The notes under the pieces are model-generated. The model was given only the letters and a program-made list of their open reading frames with translations. It ran no database searches and was not told the origin of the DNA. 64,000 nt of DNA, taken from positions 1,054,001 to 1,118,000 of the forward strand of contig MARA01000003.1 in the NCBI GenBank assembly GCA_001792895.1, given 5' to 3'. The stretch is from Lentinus brumalis. Taxonomy: Eukaryota > Basidiomycota > Agaricomycetes > Polyporales > Polyporaceae. The position numbers and the translations under genes were made by a program. Shown here in pieces: positions 1-11,256 of the stretch. The stretch's first letter is position 1. Every line of letters begins with the position of its first letter.

Positions 1-1
1 T

Positions 2-523
2 CTCTTCGCCTCCGCAGCTGGCCCCCGGCACTCCCCCTCCGGATCTCGTCCACGAAGCAGCCTGAACAAGGTCTCCTCGGTCCCCGACAGCGACTCCGCA
101 AGCGCAAAGGCCCGCCGTGCGCAGTCCCAGCCGCCCATTCCACACGTCCCATCCGCGCCCGCTGTCAGTGCCGCGCGCGCACGCACGCCGTCCCCAGGCC
201 CAGGACCGTCGTCGTCTTCCTTTGCGCAGCCGGCGTCCCCGCTCCCACCCGTCCCACGAGTGCCGTCGCAGTACGGCCGGGCGGGGAGCCTCGATGGGAG
301 GTATGACGGGCAGCTCCAGGCGCTCCAGGCTGCGATGGAGGAGCCCGTGCGAGGGCGGGCGCGAGATCCGGTCCCGCTGCCTGCGGGAGCTGCGGCGGCG
401 CCGGTGCCTGTGGCCGTAGCGCCTGCTCCCCCGACCTCTTATGCGGCGCCGCGGCGAGAGCCGTCAGGGAAGCTGAGGAAGAACCGCGCGAGTACGCAGG
501 ATCGGCGGACGAGCAGATCATAG
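2..523 (+). CDS. 3' end of a low-complexity protein gene (partial)
   Basis: One reading frame is open from the first complete codon at base 2 to a TAG at 521-523, about 173 residues. It is the C-terminal part of a longer protein whose start lies left of the window. The sequence is rich in Ser, Pro, Ala and Arg, with Pro-Ser tracts and no predicted helix or metal site, so it is probably a disordered tail. A run of basic residues lies close to the stop. No family was recognised. Codon composition matches the neighbouring genes. An intron inside this stretch cannot be excluded. Confidence 0.5.
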   Translation, partial: LFASAAGPRHSPSGSRPRSSLNKVSSVPDSDSASAKARRAQSQPPIPHVPSAPAVSAARARTPSPGPGPSSSSFAQPASPLPPVPRVPSQYGRAGSLDGRYDGQLQALQAAMEEPVRGRARDPVPLPAGAAAAPVPVAVAPAPPTSYAAPRREPSGKLRKNRASTQDRRTSRS

Positions 524-956
524 CATTGGCGGCGGGCTCCGAGGTGAGACGAGTTGGCAGTCCGGCTAGATCGCGCTTCCACGCGTGGTCGAGGGCCAGA
601 TGCAAGAGACGACAGACATTGCAGACATTAATGGCATACACATACGTACATTATCAGTAGCTTCTCACAAATGCTACGCCTGCATCACACTTGCGATCAT
701 ACAGCATCTGCATCGGGGCGCGAGCTTGCAGTCGACGCCGAACGTCCGGATGTTCACACAGGGGTTTGGTACGCCAGAAGGCGTTGCGGCAGTCTTCTTT
801 GCGGCGGCCGTCGACGTCAATTATCACGGAGCACAGCATAACGATACAGGTACAGGGAGCAAACAGACACGAGATAGTTGCGGTCGGGCGACACTGCGCA
901 TCCTACCATCCTCGGAGCCATAGTCCAGTCCACAAGCTACTTACAACGAGCGGGGC
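524..956. other. Intergenic, convergent 3' flanks
   Basis: This gap lies between the stop of the partial + strand gene and the stop of the RBM26/27-like gene on the other strand. Both genes end here, so it should hold two 3' UTRs. The open frames in it have no recognisable content. Confidence 0.5.
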
Positions 957-3893
957 TCACATCATCCCGAACGCGTCGTCGTCGCCCCAGCCAGTCGGCT
1001 CGGCCTCCTCGCCCATGTGCGAGTCCTCCCCGTCCCCAACAGACGCAGACACGCCGTCCATGTTCGTGTCTTTGTGCGCGTCCGAGGACGACGGGCCGGG
1101 CGTCGCACTCGCGGACGGCGCCGTGACGGTACCCGCCGCCTGGCCGGAGTACCACGACACTTGCACGGGGCCGACCAGTGCGATGTGCGAGCCCTTCGCG
1201 AAGCCCTGTGCGAGATTGCACGTCAGCATTGTGATAACCCGTTTGAGAACCAGAACCATGGCGCGTACCTGTTCCGCAGCGGCACGACTCCGGAAAGAGA
1301 CGAGGATGTCGCCGCTATCGAGGGTCTCCACCGACTCGACCTGCCCGGTCGTCTGCACACGCCAACTATCATCAGAACACGCTCCGACGTCCCTGATCCA
1401 AACGACAGCACGCACCTCGTACCAGTCGCGCACTGCCTGCGTCGACTCGGGTGAGGCACCCTTCACGACCAGCTTCTTCGGACGGTTGTCCAGTTTCATG
1501 CTCGCCCGCGGAGGTCCGCCGCGCATGGCGCCGCGGTAATAGCTCCGGGCTCCCCCTCGTCCACGCCCGCGGTACGGTCGGTATGATGTACCGCTGTAGG
1601 GAGCTTCCGAGGCGACAGGTATCCCGAGACTCGCAGCCTGGACAAGGGAGGTCAGTATATGCGCCGTCATTGACGGCGGGGAAACGTACCTCTGCCTTCA
1701 GCTTCTCGAGCTTGGCCTGCAGCGCCTCTGTGCTCTCGTCGCTCTCGCCGAGCATCTCCAGCTCCTTGTCCAACCTCTCCCGCTCAGCACGCTCCTGCTC
1801 CTCTGATCGTGCCGGGCCAGAAACAGACCGTTTCAGCGGTGCGGTGGCGGAAGTGGAGGCAGCAGGAGGCGGGGACTGGGAAGACATAGCGGCGGCCGGC
1901 GGCTTCATCTCCTCGCCGAGCTTGCGCAGACGAGCCATGATCTCCTTCTTCTCTTCTGGGGTCGCTGTGGAGAGCTTCCCCATGAGCGTCTTCTGCTCAG
2001 CGATCTGCTGCTCGAGCAGCTTCTGCTTCGCAGCGAGGGCCGCGGCAGCGGAGGAGGACGTGGACGCTTGGCGGGATGTAGGTGCGGTAGCGGGATTGGG
2101 TGTGGAAGGAGCAGGCGAGCCTTCCTTGGCACCTGCCGGAGGACCGGAGACAGACTCTCGTCCTGCTCTGTTGGCGACGATGTTTGCGGAAGCGGCGAGC
2201 ATGCGCTGGCCGGCCTGTCCGTGGCCCTCCATCGGACGATGCCAGAAGACCTTGACAAACCGATTACCGAAAACCGCTTCTTCCGACTTCCATGCTTTGT
2301 GCGCCTCGTCGTGGCTGGAGAAGCTGACCAGAGCTTTCGCACTCGAAGCGTCGACAGCGACGTTTGTAACCGTCCCGAACTTGCTGAACCAATCGTTGAC
2401 TGCGCCAAGTGCGAGCTTGTCCTCAGGGATTTTCTCCACGACCAGCGTCTTATCGTCTCGTCTTTGGGGACGGAAGCTCTGCGCATCGCCATTGAAGACG
2501 CCACCGCGTCCACGGCCACGCGCGGCGCCACCACGACCAGTCGAATGCGGCCTTGGAGGCTGGTCCTGCTGAGGCAACTGCTGGGGAGCCATGCCGTTCA
2601 CGTTGCCACCAGGTATCACACCCTCCATTTGCATGGGGCCTCTTTGCTGCGGTGGGTGTTGCTGTCGATGCGGGAAGCCTTCACCAGTGTTGTACGGCGA
2701 AACGTCTTCGATAGGTATTTGCGGTGTGAGGTCCTGAATGACGGGCAGTTCGCCAGGATTCCGAGCTATCGAACTCTCGCCGCCCTCCGTACGCGGCAAT
2801 ACCGCTGGTCGTGCGTTTGGCAAGCGACCACCACCCATCCCACCCATTTGCGGCATGTCCATGCGTTCGTGAGGATTGTAGGGACCGCTATCACCGCCAC
2901 CCATGGGAAATTGCATCCCTCCCGGACCCATCATGGGCATGAACGGCATCCCGCCACCTCCCATCGGGAACATCTGTGTAGGGACCACAGCATCGTCGCC
3001 GTGGCTGTACTTGCAGAACGCGCCCCGAGCGCAGAAACCGCTGTCTGCGGAGTGTCAGGAACCAGCCGCGCAGAAAGCGACGCATATACGCACTATGGTA
3101 GTCGCGACATATCCCACGTCGCTGCTCTGGCGGTCGGTAGCTCTGGCCTCCGCGCCCGTTCATACCCGCCCCACCTCCGTTCATGCCCATGCCTACCATC
3201 CCGCCATCCATGTAGTCTGCCCGTGCTCCGTTCATGTCCATCCGCGCTCCACGATCCCCACGTCCGCCCCAGGATGTATGGTTATCGCCACGTCCGCCAT
3301 ACCGGGAGAACTGGCCGTCCTGGTTTAACCGTGCGCCCTTCGGCGGCCCATGTGAGTCGTAGCCGTCCTGCTCGTGTCCGCGTTTCCGTCCTCGATCCGG
3401 TGACGTGGATTGTGGGTTCATCAGGCCGTCTAAGGGAATCGGGATACCAGCGTCGGCGGAGGTGCTGGACGAGGCGTATGGGGGTGAGGTGGAAGATGAC
3501 GGAATGTCAGAGTAGGGCAGGTAGGATTTTGTCCGTAATGCAGTGAATAACGTGTCGATGAACGGGGAGCATTCTGTAGCGCGAGACGAGACACGGAGGT
3601 TGGTGTGTCGAGCGAGGAGACAGGACCTGAGTACCACGCACCTTTTTCCAGGAACTCCTCTAGCTGCACACCGAGCTCTTTCCGCAACTCGGCCTCCGGC
3701 GCATTGTGCTTCAGGAGTGCAAGAATGTATTCGGCGAGCGCACCCGGCTCAGCGTCGCATCTGCAGACAAACGAAGGATGTATCAGCGGGTGTGACTATC
3801 GCGGGTGAGGAGCTGGCGCGCTACGGACATGGGCTCAAGGGTTCTGACGAGCCAAGGCTTGAGGACATTCGCCGTCGTGGGGTCGTAAAGCAT
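957..3893 (-). CDS. RBM26/27-like RNA-binding protein (PWI-like, CCCH finger, two RRMs)
   Basis: Seven exons were read: 3893-3829, 3760-3642, 3573-3094, 3044-1690, 1637-1416, 1352-1269 and 1205-957. The N-terminal ~85 residues are PWI-like, with the signatures HNAPEAELRKEL and TALRTKSYL. A Gly/Arg-rich linker follows, then a CCCH zinc finger completed across the third intron (C-x8-C-x5-C-x3-H, ending CKYSH). Next come a Met/Gly/Pro-rich stretch, RRM1 (DKTLVVEKIPEDKLALG), a long helical segment and RRM2 (RPKKLVVKGASPESTQ). This is the domain order of RBM26/RBM27, which act in nuclear RNA decay with the exosome-targeting machinery. The start is the first ATG giving a conserved N terminus. Each of the last two introns is exactly 63 nt without a stop. 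Confidence 0.85.
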
Positions 3894-4441
3894 CGTCGGC
3901 CTGCGAGTGAAGTGTGGAAGACGAGGCCAGACGGAAGTGGTGGAGGTCAGACTCAGAGATGATGCGCCTCTGCGTCCAGCGCGCTCAGCCGGAGTCGGTG
4001 GCTGCAGACCCGCAAACTTCCACATCCCGTTTGCCGCCCGGCACTCCTTCTGACAAAGCCCCCATTTTTGGCAAGGCTAGTATTCGAGCTTGTAGACCTT
4101 GTACGCCCTATGCAGACGTCAACGGGCCTATTGACGTGCAGATATATCTGCCGTTGCACGTTTGGTAGGCTTGCGTCCGATATAAGCCAAGAAAGATGGC
4201 GATAGTGATGCTTTGTCCGACATCGACACAGAGGAATTTGCAGAACTACTTATATTGTTATACATGTCCGAGTCCAAGCAGCGCACGATCGATACGAATC
4301 ACTGGTCCAAGATGTCTTTGACTCTCCACTGAATTAGACGTCCTTCCTCCGTTTCAGTATCCATCCTTGCTGTTTCCACCTGCTGAACCAAACCGCCCCT
4401 ACCAGGCACGTCAGGACGACCACGGCGCACAGAGCCAGTAG
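3894..4441. other. Intergenic: 5' flank of RBM26/27-like gene and 3' flank of alpha-galactosidase
   Basis: Both neighbours are on the minus strand, so this stretch should hold the promoter of the RBM26/27-like gene on its left side and the trailer of the alpha-galactosidase on its right. No gene was recognised in either strand. Confidence 0.5.
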
Positions 4442-6299
4442 TCATAACTCATCCACCGCTCGTTTCGCGCCCGACGCTGGAGTCGCCCTGTACACCTTCG
4501 TCTGGTGCGACCCGACTGTCACCGACACCTTGCCCTGGAAGTCGCCGATGTTCTTCCCCCACTTCCCGTTGTCGTCCTTCTGCCAAAGGTCGAACAGCGT
4601 GAACGTACCCGAGCCGAACGACTTGCCCTGGTCGGTGAAGACGTCGATGAGCGAAATGTCCTCCGTGTGATTGCTCAGGCCTGTGTTGAGGACTGCGAAG
4701 ACGAACTGGCTGCGGGGAATCGTGTCAGGTCAGTGTATGCGCGAATCAAGGCGAGAGAAAAGTATTCACTTGTTGACGAGGCTGCCAGACCAGAGCTGGA
4801 GGTCACCGCCATCCGGGAGTGAACGCTTCCAGACACGGGTAGCAGGTGAGCCATTCGGGTCCTGGTTAACCGCAATGATAGCGTCGTTCGTTATGATCGT
4901 CTTCGTGTCATCGGACTGCGGACAATTCTCAGTGGGTGTGATTCTGCGAAGAGCGGCTCATCCAAGTAGCTCACCATGTCCGTGACGTCGTTGCCAAGGA
5001 TGAGTGGACTCTTGACGAGAGCCCACATGGAGAAGTGTGTGACTGAGGAAATGACCATAAGACATGAAAGCACGGCGGAGTAACACTACGCACCATATTC
5101 GTCGAAAGTCATGCCTCCATTCCCAACTTCGAGCATGTCAAGGTCATTCCAATGCCCACGACCAGCCTTCTGGCCAAGAGGGGCGGAGAAGTCGAGGATC
5201 CGAGTCACGGCACAGTCTAGTTATATATTAAGTGGGCAAGTTGCCTCGGAAGCTTATAGAATAACTCACGGAAGCCGGGAAGCTTGCAGTCCAGCATATC
5301 GGTGCAGGGACAGCGGACGTCGTAACGGTCGAAGTTCTGCACGAAAAGTCAACAAACTAGTGGCTTCACTGAAGAGCGCAGGCAACGCACATCATAGATA
5401 TCTCCAGAAATACGCCAGCTATTAGCAATGTCCTGCGTGCCGAGTGGATAAGTCATCAGAAGGAGCTTCTTAGGAGTATACGTACGACTGCGAAGTTCCA
5501 AGGTCCATCCTCTCCCCAGTTGCACATGGAGTAGAGGATAGGACGTCCGGTCTCGTTCAATGCCCTTGACATATTGTTGTACCTCTCATACGAGACCGGA
5601 GGCGTTCCCGCCCGGCCTTCGTTGTAGCAATTGTCATACTTGAGGTAATCGATCCCCCAAGAAGCGTAGGTCTTCGCGTCGATTTCTTCGAAGCCTAGTG
5701 AGCCGAACTTTCCACCGCAAGTGTAACTGTCAAGAGAAGTGTATGGGCTCCACATGGTCAACTACCGCATGACCTTGACTACTTACGTCCCGGCGCTGCT
5801 GTATATTCCTACCTGTATGGAGATCAGGAGCGAGTTCACGTAATATGACCGTCTGTATGCGCACCTTCAGGCCAAGGTCATGTATCTGGTCGGCGACGCC
5901 TTTGATACCATTGGGAAACTTGTCCTTGTTTTCGACGGGCGCGCCAGTGTCAGGGTCACGGCTGTCGGCGTGCCAACCTGTGGCATCTATAGGCATGACA
6001 CGCGGGTAGAATTGGGACAGAGCACTCACAGTCATCAATCAGCACGTCTGTGCATGCCCCGGTGATAGTTGAGCCTTTGAGCACTCGTACACATTCTGTG
6101 GACACGTACAATTGTAGCCCAACGCCGTCAAATTGTTGGAGACCAGCGCTTTCGCCGAGCCGACAATGAGGTCCTCGTCAATGCCGCACCCAAAGCGGTT
6201 CCAGGTGTTCCAACCCATCTGCGGGGTCAAAGCCAGGCCGTTGTTGAGTGCCATCACGGCCGGAAGGGCGGCGGCGAGAGCGAGCAGAGAGTGCGCCAT
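4442..6299 (-). CDS. Secreted alpha-galactosidase, glycoside hydrolase family 27
   Basis: The protein hydrolyses terminal alpha-1,6-galactosyl residues from oligosaccharides and galactomannan outside the cell. About ten short introns split the gene. A signal peptide ([17 protein letters not shown]) precedes the GH27 start [15 protein letters not shown]. Spliced exons give [24 protein letters not shown], the nucleophile motif [14 protein letters not shown] with the acid/base Asp, and [10 protein letters not shown]-terminal beta-sandwich follows. Exon 2 is only about 18 nt and is needed to complete the IDDCW motif. ATG 6299 is preferred; an in-frame ATG at 6317 would add six residues. The protein ends in VDEL, which is unusual for a secreted enzyme. 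Confidence 0.93.
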
Positions 6300-6349
6300 G
6301 ACGAGAGTAAAAGGCAAGGCTCTAGAGACGACCCCGTCGACTGAGAGAC

Positions 6350-6355
6350 TTATAA
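6350..6355 (-). promoter_or_regulatory. TATA-like box of alpha-galactosidase gene
   Basis: TTATAA reads on the minus strand about 50 bases upstream of the chosen ATG, inside the palindrome CTTATAAG. The spacing suits a strongly regulated secreted enzyme. Inference from motif and distance only. Confidence 0.4.
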
Positions 6356-6359
6356 GAGC

Positions 6360-7080
6360 GGTCAGGCGGGGAAGCCAACAACAGCAGCGCGTATGAGAGG
6401 CACAGGGCGTTCAGACAGAAGGACGTCGGGGTCAGATGACCGGAGGATCATGATGTTGGAAGCCTCGGGTGCTTCGGCAGGAAGGAGCGTGACCGAGGGC
6501 GGTCCGACAGGAGACCTCCGTGCTATATGGTGCGCTCGGGAGCCTGAACAAGTCGTGGGCGGGCTTTGGTGCGGCGCCTGCTCCCCGCCTTTCCCAGCCG
6601 CACCGCCACACCGAGTTCGCGATCGCGTGGTTGATGCGTGACGTCACGCGTCATTCTGCAGCCTTCAAGTTGTCTCCGTCCACCAACACGTTCGCGCTTC
6701 GACCTAACCCCGTCGTCTCCAGCAGATCGAGTATTATGCATGTCGCTGGTACGCCCACAGTGGAAATTGAAATATTGTGCACCACGGCTGACGGTCGTTG
6801 TAGATGTCTCCGATGCCGGACACGACAAATGGGATGTGGTCGAGCTGCACACGTTTCACCCGAACTACTCGCCTCATCCCGCCAGATACCACACATATGA
6901 GCGGTTAACGACGTACGCGCACAGACTCTTCGACACAGTTCGGGTCTGTGTCGTCGAACGACTTGTCTGAGACCGTCGGCTGGTTGGCGTCCTCCGCTCC
7001 GTCGTTGCGCCCACCTCATTCCCTGAACACAAGGACGACAGCGATGTGGTTATACCACACCTGCTGGAATGTATATAGGA
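6360..7080. other. Intergenic, no gene seen
   Basis: This is the upstream side of the alpha-galactosidase promoter and the left flank of the RBR fragment. Open frames up to about 126 codons overlap on both strands, but none shows a signature, splice-supported extension or conserved motif. Confidence 0.4.
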
Positions 7081-7255
7081 CGTAGGTCTGCAAAGTTATC
7101 CAGCAACTCAACTGTGAAGCATTCGCCTGCCTCCGACACCGAAGCACCACTCCATTGCGACGACTCGTCCGCACTATGTCTACTATCGTTAGCAGCAGTC
7201 TTGCTCTCTCGCACTATGCAATGACTTACCTTTTCCGTTCTAGTGTGTCGGGTGC

Positions 7256-7636
7256 AACGTGTCAATTCCCGCCGGCGACACCGTCGTAAACCCAGGCTGC
7301 GGTCACACATACGACGTCAACTGCCTCAGGGCCATGCTTGCGAATGTCCTCCGCGAATATGTGGCCCCCCCGCACAAGTGCTGCAATGGCCACGTTGAGC
7401 TCAGCGCAGTCATTCGTCACCTCGACGAAGGTACTGTTCAGTACCTCAGGGACCGGCACAGAATCACCGCGCGTTCGGAAACCCTCCGTCCGAAGTGGTG
7501 CGACCACTGCGGGACTCTATTAGCCCTCGGAACCAACTCCACTACGGATACCTTTCTTCGCTGCGAAGTATGCTTGGGACATCGGAGCCCTCTCATGAAG
7601 AAATCGAGGCACCGAGACCATACCTCTACCGAATGA
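7256..7636 (+). pseudogene. Truncated RBR-type RING fragment
   Basis: After a plausible acceptor (TTCTAG) the frame reads CVGCNVSIPAG, then a Cys-Gly-His box with DVNCLRAML, a Cys-Cys pair, and the start of an IBR-like segment (WCDHCGTLLAL, LRCEVC). It stops at 7634-7636, before the rest of the IBR and the whole RING2 that would carry the catalytic Cys. The arrangement matches the RBR gene starting 1.3 kb downstream, in particular CGH-x-DV-CLR followed by CC. I read it as a decayed or truncated tandem relative. A short 5' exon near 7100-7180 is possible, but I could not join it in frame. It could also be a real short RING protein. Confidence 0.5.
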
Positions 7637-8502
7637 GGCACTAGGCGGCCCTCACGAAATGGCTAGCGGGGCCTGTTCCGAGGTGAGGCCCTTTCCTGCC
7701 CCAGAGGCGCGCCGCCACGCATTTCGCACTGAAATATGGTCACACAGGCGAGATGACCGACACTTCCGTCCGGATGAGGCACCCGTTCGAAATATGTAAT
7801 GAAGTTGTACCGTCGAAAGTAGTACTCCGAATCTACAACTGTCTCTACGTATCGACTCAGATGATGAAAGTTGTACTGCGTATGATGCACGCATCTAGAA
7901 ACTGGCAGTGTTAGGAACAAGGTCGCGGCAAATGAAGGTGCGACATGCCTGTGGGTTAACCGCTCCGTCTGGCGCCTCGGAGTTTGAACTTGCCTTGTCT
8001 TCGACCACGAACCACATCTGCATCTTCAACTTTCTTATGCTTGGGCACCCACCTGCCGATTTGTAGCGATTTGCACAGCCGACGTGCCCATTCTTGCCAA
8101 CCATCTGCACGCACTTAGTGACAGCAGGTGCCTCATGGTTTTCACTTGACGTCAACGATATGAAGACGGCACAGCCTCACTCACGACTTGCACGACAGAT
8201 GTGGCCCGCACTCATAAATATAACGCTTCTGCGCTGTATCGCTCTCAAGTCAACCAACCCGGGTTTTGGGCCGCGGACGGGTTTTACGATCGGCAACTAC
8301 CATACGCATGGGACAAGTCAATGGAGCGCATTACGACAACTGCAGTATATCCGCCTCAACATATGCAATCTCATAGGCTCTTGGAACTGATGCTCTTGAA
8401 TGTATATGCTCATATGACAACCATGCTGGAGACACCTGCAGCAGCTCCTGCGTGTTTACTGCAGCTTGAGCGATCGCCGATCCTCACCCCAGGCTCCATT
8501 CT
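7637..8502. other. Intergenic, no gene seen
   Basis: Nothing recognisable is present, and no remnant of the missing RING2 of the upstream RBR fragment was found in any + strand frame. The right end is the promoter of the RBR ligase gene. Confidence 0.4.
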
Positions 8503-8508
8503 TATATA
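8503..8508 (+). promoter_or_regulatory. TATA box of RBR ligase gene
   Basis: TATATA lies about 60 bases upstream of the ATG at 8567, with pyrimidine-rich sequence between them. Assigned on motif and position only. Confidence 0.45.
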
Positions 8509-8566
8509 GCGCGTCGCTGGATGCTCACCTTCTGCTGGACACACTGACAGACCCTCCCTCATCACT

Positions 8567-10004
8567 ATGACCTCCTACGCTGTTGCGTCTACCTCTTCTT
8601 CCACAAAAAGCACTTCAGAGCCTCGGGACGGTCTCACAGCACTGTTGGCGCATATATCGTATCTGACCCCCTACCAGCTCGACGACCTCCTCGCGAAACG
8701 CAATCAACCCGCAGCCCCTGTGTCGCCAATCAGCGACGAGGAGCTCGCGTTGCTGCTGTTCGCAGAGGAGGCGGAGGGGTTGCTCAATATCGCGAAGGAT
8801 CATGTGGCGAACGAGGCAGAGCTCGAAGACGCCCTGTTCGATGCCTTGTTGGAGGCGGAGGAGACGGCGGAATTTGACAGGTCCATGGCGATTGCCCTAT
8901 CACAAGGAAGGAATCCTCCTCCCCGACCCCCTCCACGATCTCGTTGGTGGGGGCAGGGGGAGAGGCTGGACAGGTCCGTCAGTTTGGCTCTCGGCGTGTT
9001 CGCATAACCTGAACGTGCTATACATATCCCGCAGGCCGCGGAGAGAAGTTTCCTGCAGCATGAGTTCATCATCGGTGCCATCCGAGAGAGCTTCTGAACC
9101 ACAAGCGACGATCACGGAAGACCACAGGTGAATGCGCTCTGCATGTGGTGGTCTGACCGTCCGCAGTTAACACGCCGCATGAAGCAGCTCATCTCGGAGG
9201 ATAGAACTACCACGCTCTGCCTCGCCCGTAGACCTCGGCTTTTCGGCGGAGCTTTGGTCCAGCATCGCCTCTACCAGTCCTGCGTTGACCATCCTGGAGA
9301 CTGCGTCGGAAGATGAGGAAAGCTCAAGGGATGTTTCGCGTTCTGTATCTCCGGATCTCCAATACGCGTCGGATGTCCCTAGCTTCCCGTCCTCTCGGAG
9401 CGTCTCGCCGAGCCCGCCTCCCACAACAACAACCACACAGAACCTTCATTGTATCATCTGCCTCGAGCCCATCGACGAGGGTCCCGTCATCTCCACAGGG
9501 TGCGGACACCACTTGGATGTCACCTGCCTGCGCGTCATGTTCGAGAACGCGACCAAGGATGCATCCCTCTTCCCTCCGCACTGCTGCGAAGACCTCGAGC
9601 TCGAAGAAGTGCACCAGCACCTGGATGCCGCGCTTATCGCCCGCTTTCGACGGAGGGCAGTCGAGTACCGCACCAAAGACCCGGTGTACTGCAGCAATCC
9701 CCGCTGCTCGACCTTCCTGCAGGGTGCCACTCCGGTCACGCCGTCTGCCATCGGGTGCACGGAGTGCGGCATGGCGACATGCGGTGCCTGCAAGCGGGAG
9801 GCACATCCGGGAGATACTTGCGCGTCGAGAGAGCAAGACGAGGCGATGCTGGAGTTCGCGAAGGCGCAGAAATGGCCGCGCTGTCCGTCATGCCACCACA
9901 TGGTGGAACGCACCGAGGGATGTCCGCACATGATATGCCGGTGTCAGGCGCAGTTCTGTTACCTCTGCGCGGCTGTTTGGAAGACATGCCAATGTACTAC
10001 TTAG
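8567..10004 (+). CDS. RBR-type E3 ubiquitin ligase
   Basis: RBR ligases take ubiquitin from an E2 onto a RING2 cysteine and then onto a substrate. The C-terminal exon, open from about 9183, holds all three units: RING1 (CIICLEPIDEG, CGHHLDVTCLR, HCC), an IBR (VYCSNPRC, CTECGMATCGACK) and RING2 (CPSCHHMVERTEGCPHMICRC, FCYLC). The catalytic Cys in EGCPHM is present. The first exon (MTSYAVAS) is acidic and helical and holds DRSMAIALSQ, which resembles a ubiquitin-interacting motif. The junctions between 8975 and 9183 are unclear. I see acceptors at 9035 and 9166 but could not find one consistent frame, so an indel or unusual intron is possible there. Confidence 0.8.
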
Positions 10005-10491
10005 TACATGATGGTGGTGTTGTCGCTAGGATGACTGTGGACTCCGTCGTTGAATATACTAGATGTATGGTTGTATCTGCCCTGTGGTTTCGGATGGTAG
10101 TGTACAAAGCCTTGGGGTCGAGACTCGACAGCGCAGTTGTTGAATAGGTACTGCATGCATTGTGGACCTCCTGGCAGTGCACCAAGTACTTAGTAAGTAC
10201 TTCGAGTCCGCGGCGGAAACGGTTGGGGGCATGCTGTCGCTGTCCAATCACGATATGGAGTCTTATCAGGAGCAAACTCAGGCCGTCCCAGGCGGCAATT
10301 TCTGAAAGCTGTGGCGGGAGGGTTAGACTCAGGGCGTGACAAACTTGAGTGTGACCCGACGCGTCGAGACGCGATCGCGACTGACGCGTGCCTGTAGTGC
10401 GCGCGTCCGAGTCCTCCTATTGCCTTCTCTGACTTTTCATCCGACCACGGTGACCCCGTCCCACCCCCCATCGCACCAAAAAAAACCACTC
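10005..10491. other. Intergenic: RBR 3' flank and PSF1 promoter
   Basis: No gene is seen. At 10184-10202 the palindrome AAGTACTT occurs twice, separated by AGT. The segment just before the PSF1 ATG is pyrimidine-rich and ends in an A-run. Confidence 0.4.
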
Positions 10492-11256
10492 ATGAACTCT
10501 GCCGGCCAATTCGGCGACCTCGCCACACAACTGCTCACCGAGTCCCGCCGCTCCACCGCGACCAACACGCTCCTCAAATACAACGACGTCCTCGTGCGCT
10601 CCATCATCCGCGAGCAGCGTGACCTCGACTCGCGCATAGAGGCCCTCCTCATAAATACCGCCCCTCCCGACGGCGACGACCCGGACGCGACGCTCGACGC
10701 CGAGAAGCAGAAGGAGAGCGCACGCGTCATGCCCACCGTCCTGCTCTACCAGACCGCGATCCTCCGCAACAAGCGCTGTCTGCTCGCGTACCACCAGCAC
10801 CGGCTCGAGTTCCTCAAGGATCTGTACTGGTCCGTCGGCGGCGCGCTCCCGCTGCTGCTCTCGCTGCCCCCAGCGCAGGCACAGGGGCAGCCGGTGCAGG
10901 GCGACGCGCAGGCAGGCGGCGGGGCGGCGGTGTCCGCGCCGCAGGACATCCGCTCGAAGCTGTCGCCGCACGAGGTGGACTTCCTGCGCTCGTACGCGGC
11001 GTCGCTGCTGACGTTGCGCACGGAGGCGTTCTCGTCTGCCGCGGGGGCGGGGCACGGGCTGACGGAGGACATCGATCTGTTCGCGCCGATTGCGCACCCG
11101 CCAAAGGACCTGCAGGTGCATGTGCGCGTCGTGCGCGATTGCGGGATCGTATACACGGAGCTGGGCGCGATCGACTTCAAGCGGGGCCATAGGTTCCTGG
11201 TGCGGAGGTCTGACATCGAGCATCTGATCGTGCAAGGGTTTTTGGAAGAGTCATAG
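10492..11256 (+). CDS. PSF1: GINS complex subunit PSF1
   Basis: PSF1 is part of the GINS tetramer, which joins Cdc45 and Mcm2-7 in the replicative CMG helicase. The single-exon frame encodes 254 residues. The N-terminal helical A domain includes LLKYNDVLVRSIIREQR and NKRCLLAYHQHRLEFLKDLYW. The C-terminal B domain carries LQVHVRVVRDCG and FLVRRSDIEHLIVQGFLEE, the PSF1 hallmark. A Gly/Ala/Gln-rich insertion of about 35 residues separates the two. The start is the ATG after the A-run, giving the family's short N terminus. The lack of introns is unusual here. Length is somewhat above the animal and yeast proteins because of the insertion. Confidence 0.93.
   Translation: MNSAGQFGDLATQLLTESRRSTATNTLLKYNDVLVRSIIREQRDLDSRIEALLINTAPPDGDDPDATLDAEKQKESARVMPTVLLYQTAILRNKRCLLAYHQHRLEFLKDLYWSVGGALPLLLSLPPAQAQGQPVQGDAQAGGGAAVSAPQDIRSKLSPHEVDFLRSYAASLLTLRTEAFSSAAGAGHGLTEDIDLFAPIAHPPKDLQVHVRVVRDCGIVYTELGAIDFKRGHRFLVRRSDIEHLIVQGFLEES

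Noticed and set aside
165..1670. Several long open frames on both strands over the first genes (for example 691-1539 + and 165-641 -)
   Set aside because: They lie opposite or out of frame with the RBM26/27-like gene and the partial gene, and show no motif or splice continuity. High GC makes stop-free antisense frames common here.
6638..6970. + strand open frame between alpha-galactosidase and the RBR fragment
   Set aside because: No motif, no homologue known to me, and overlapping frames of similar length on the other strand.
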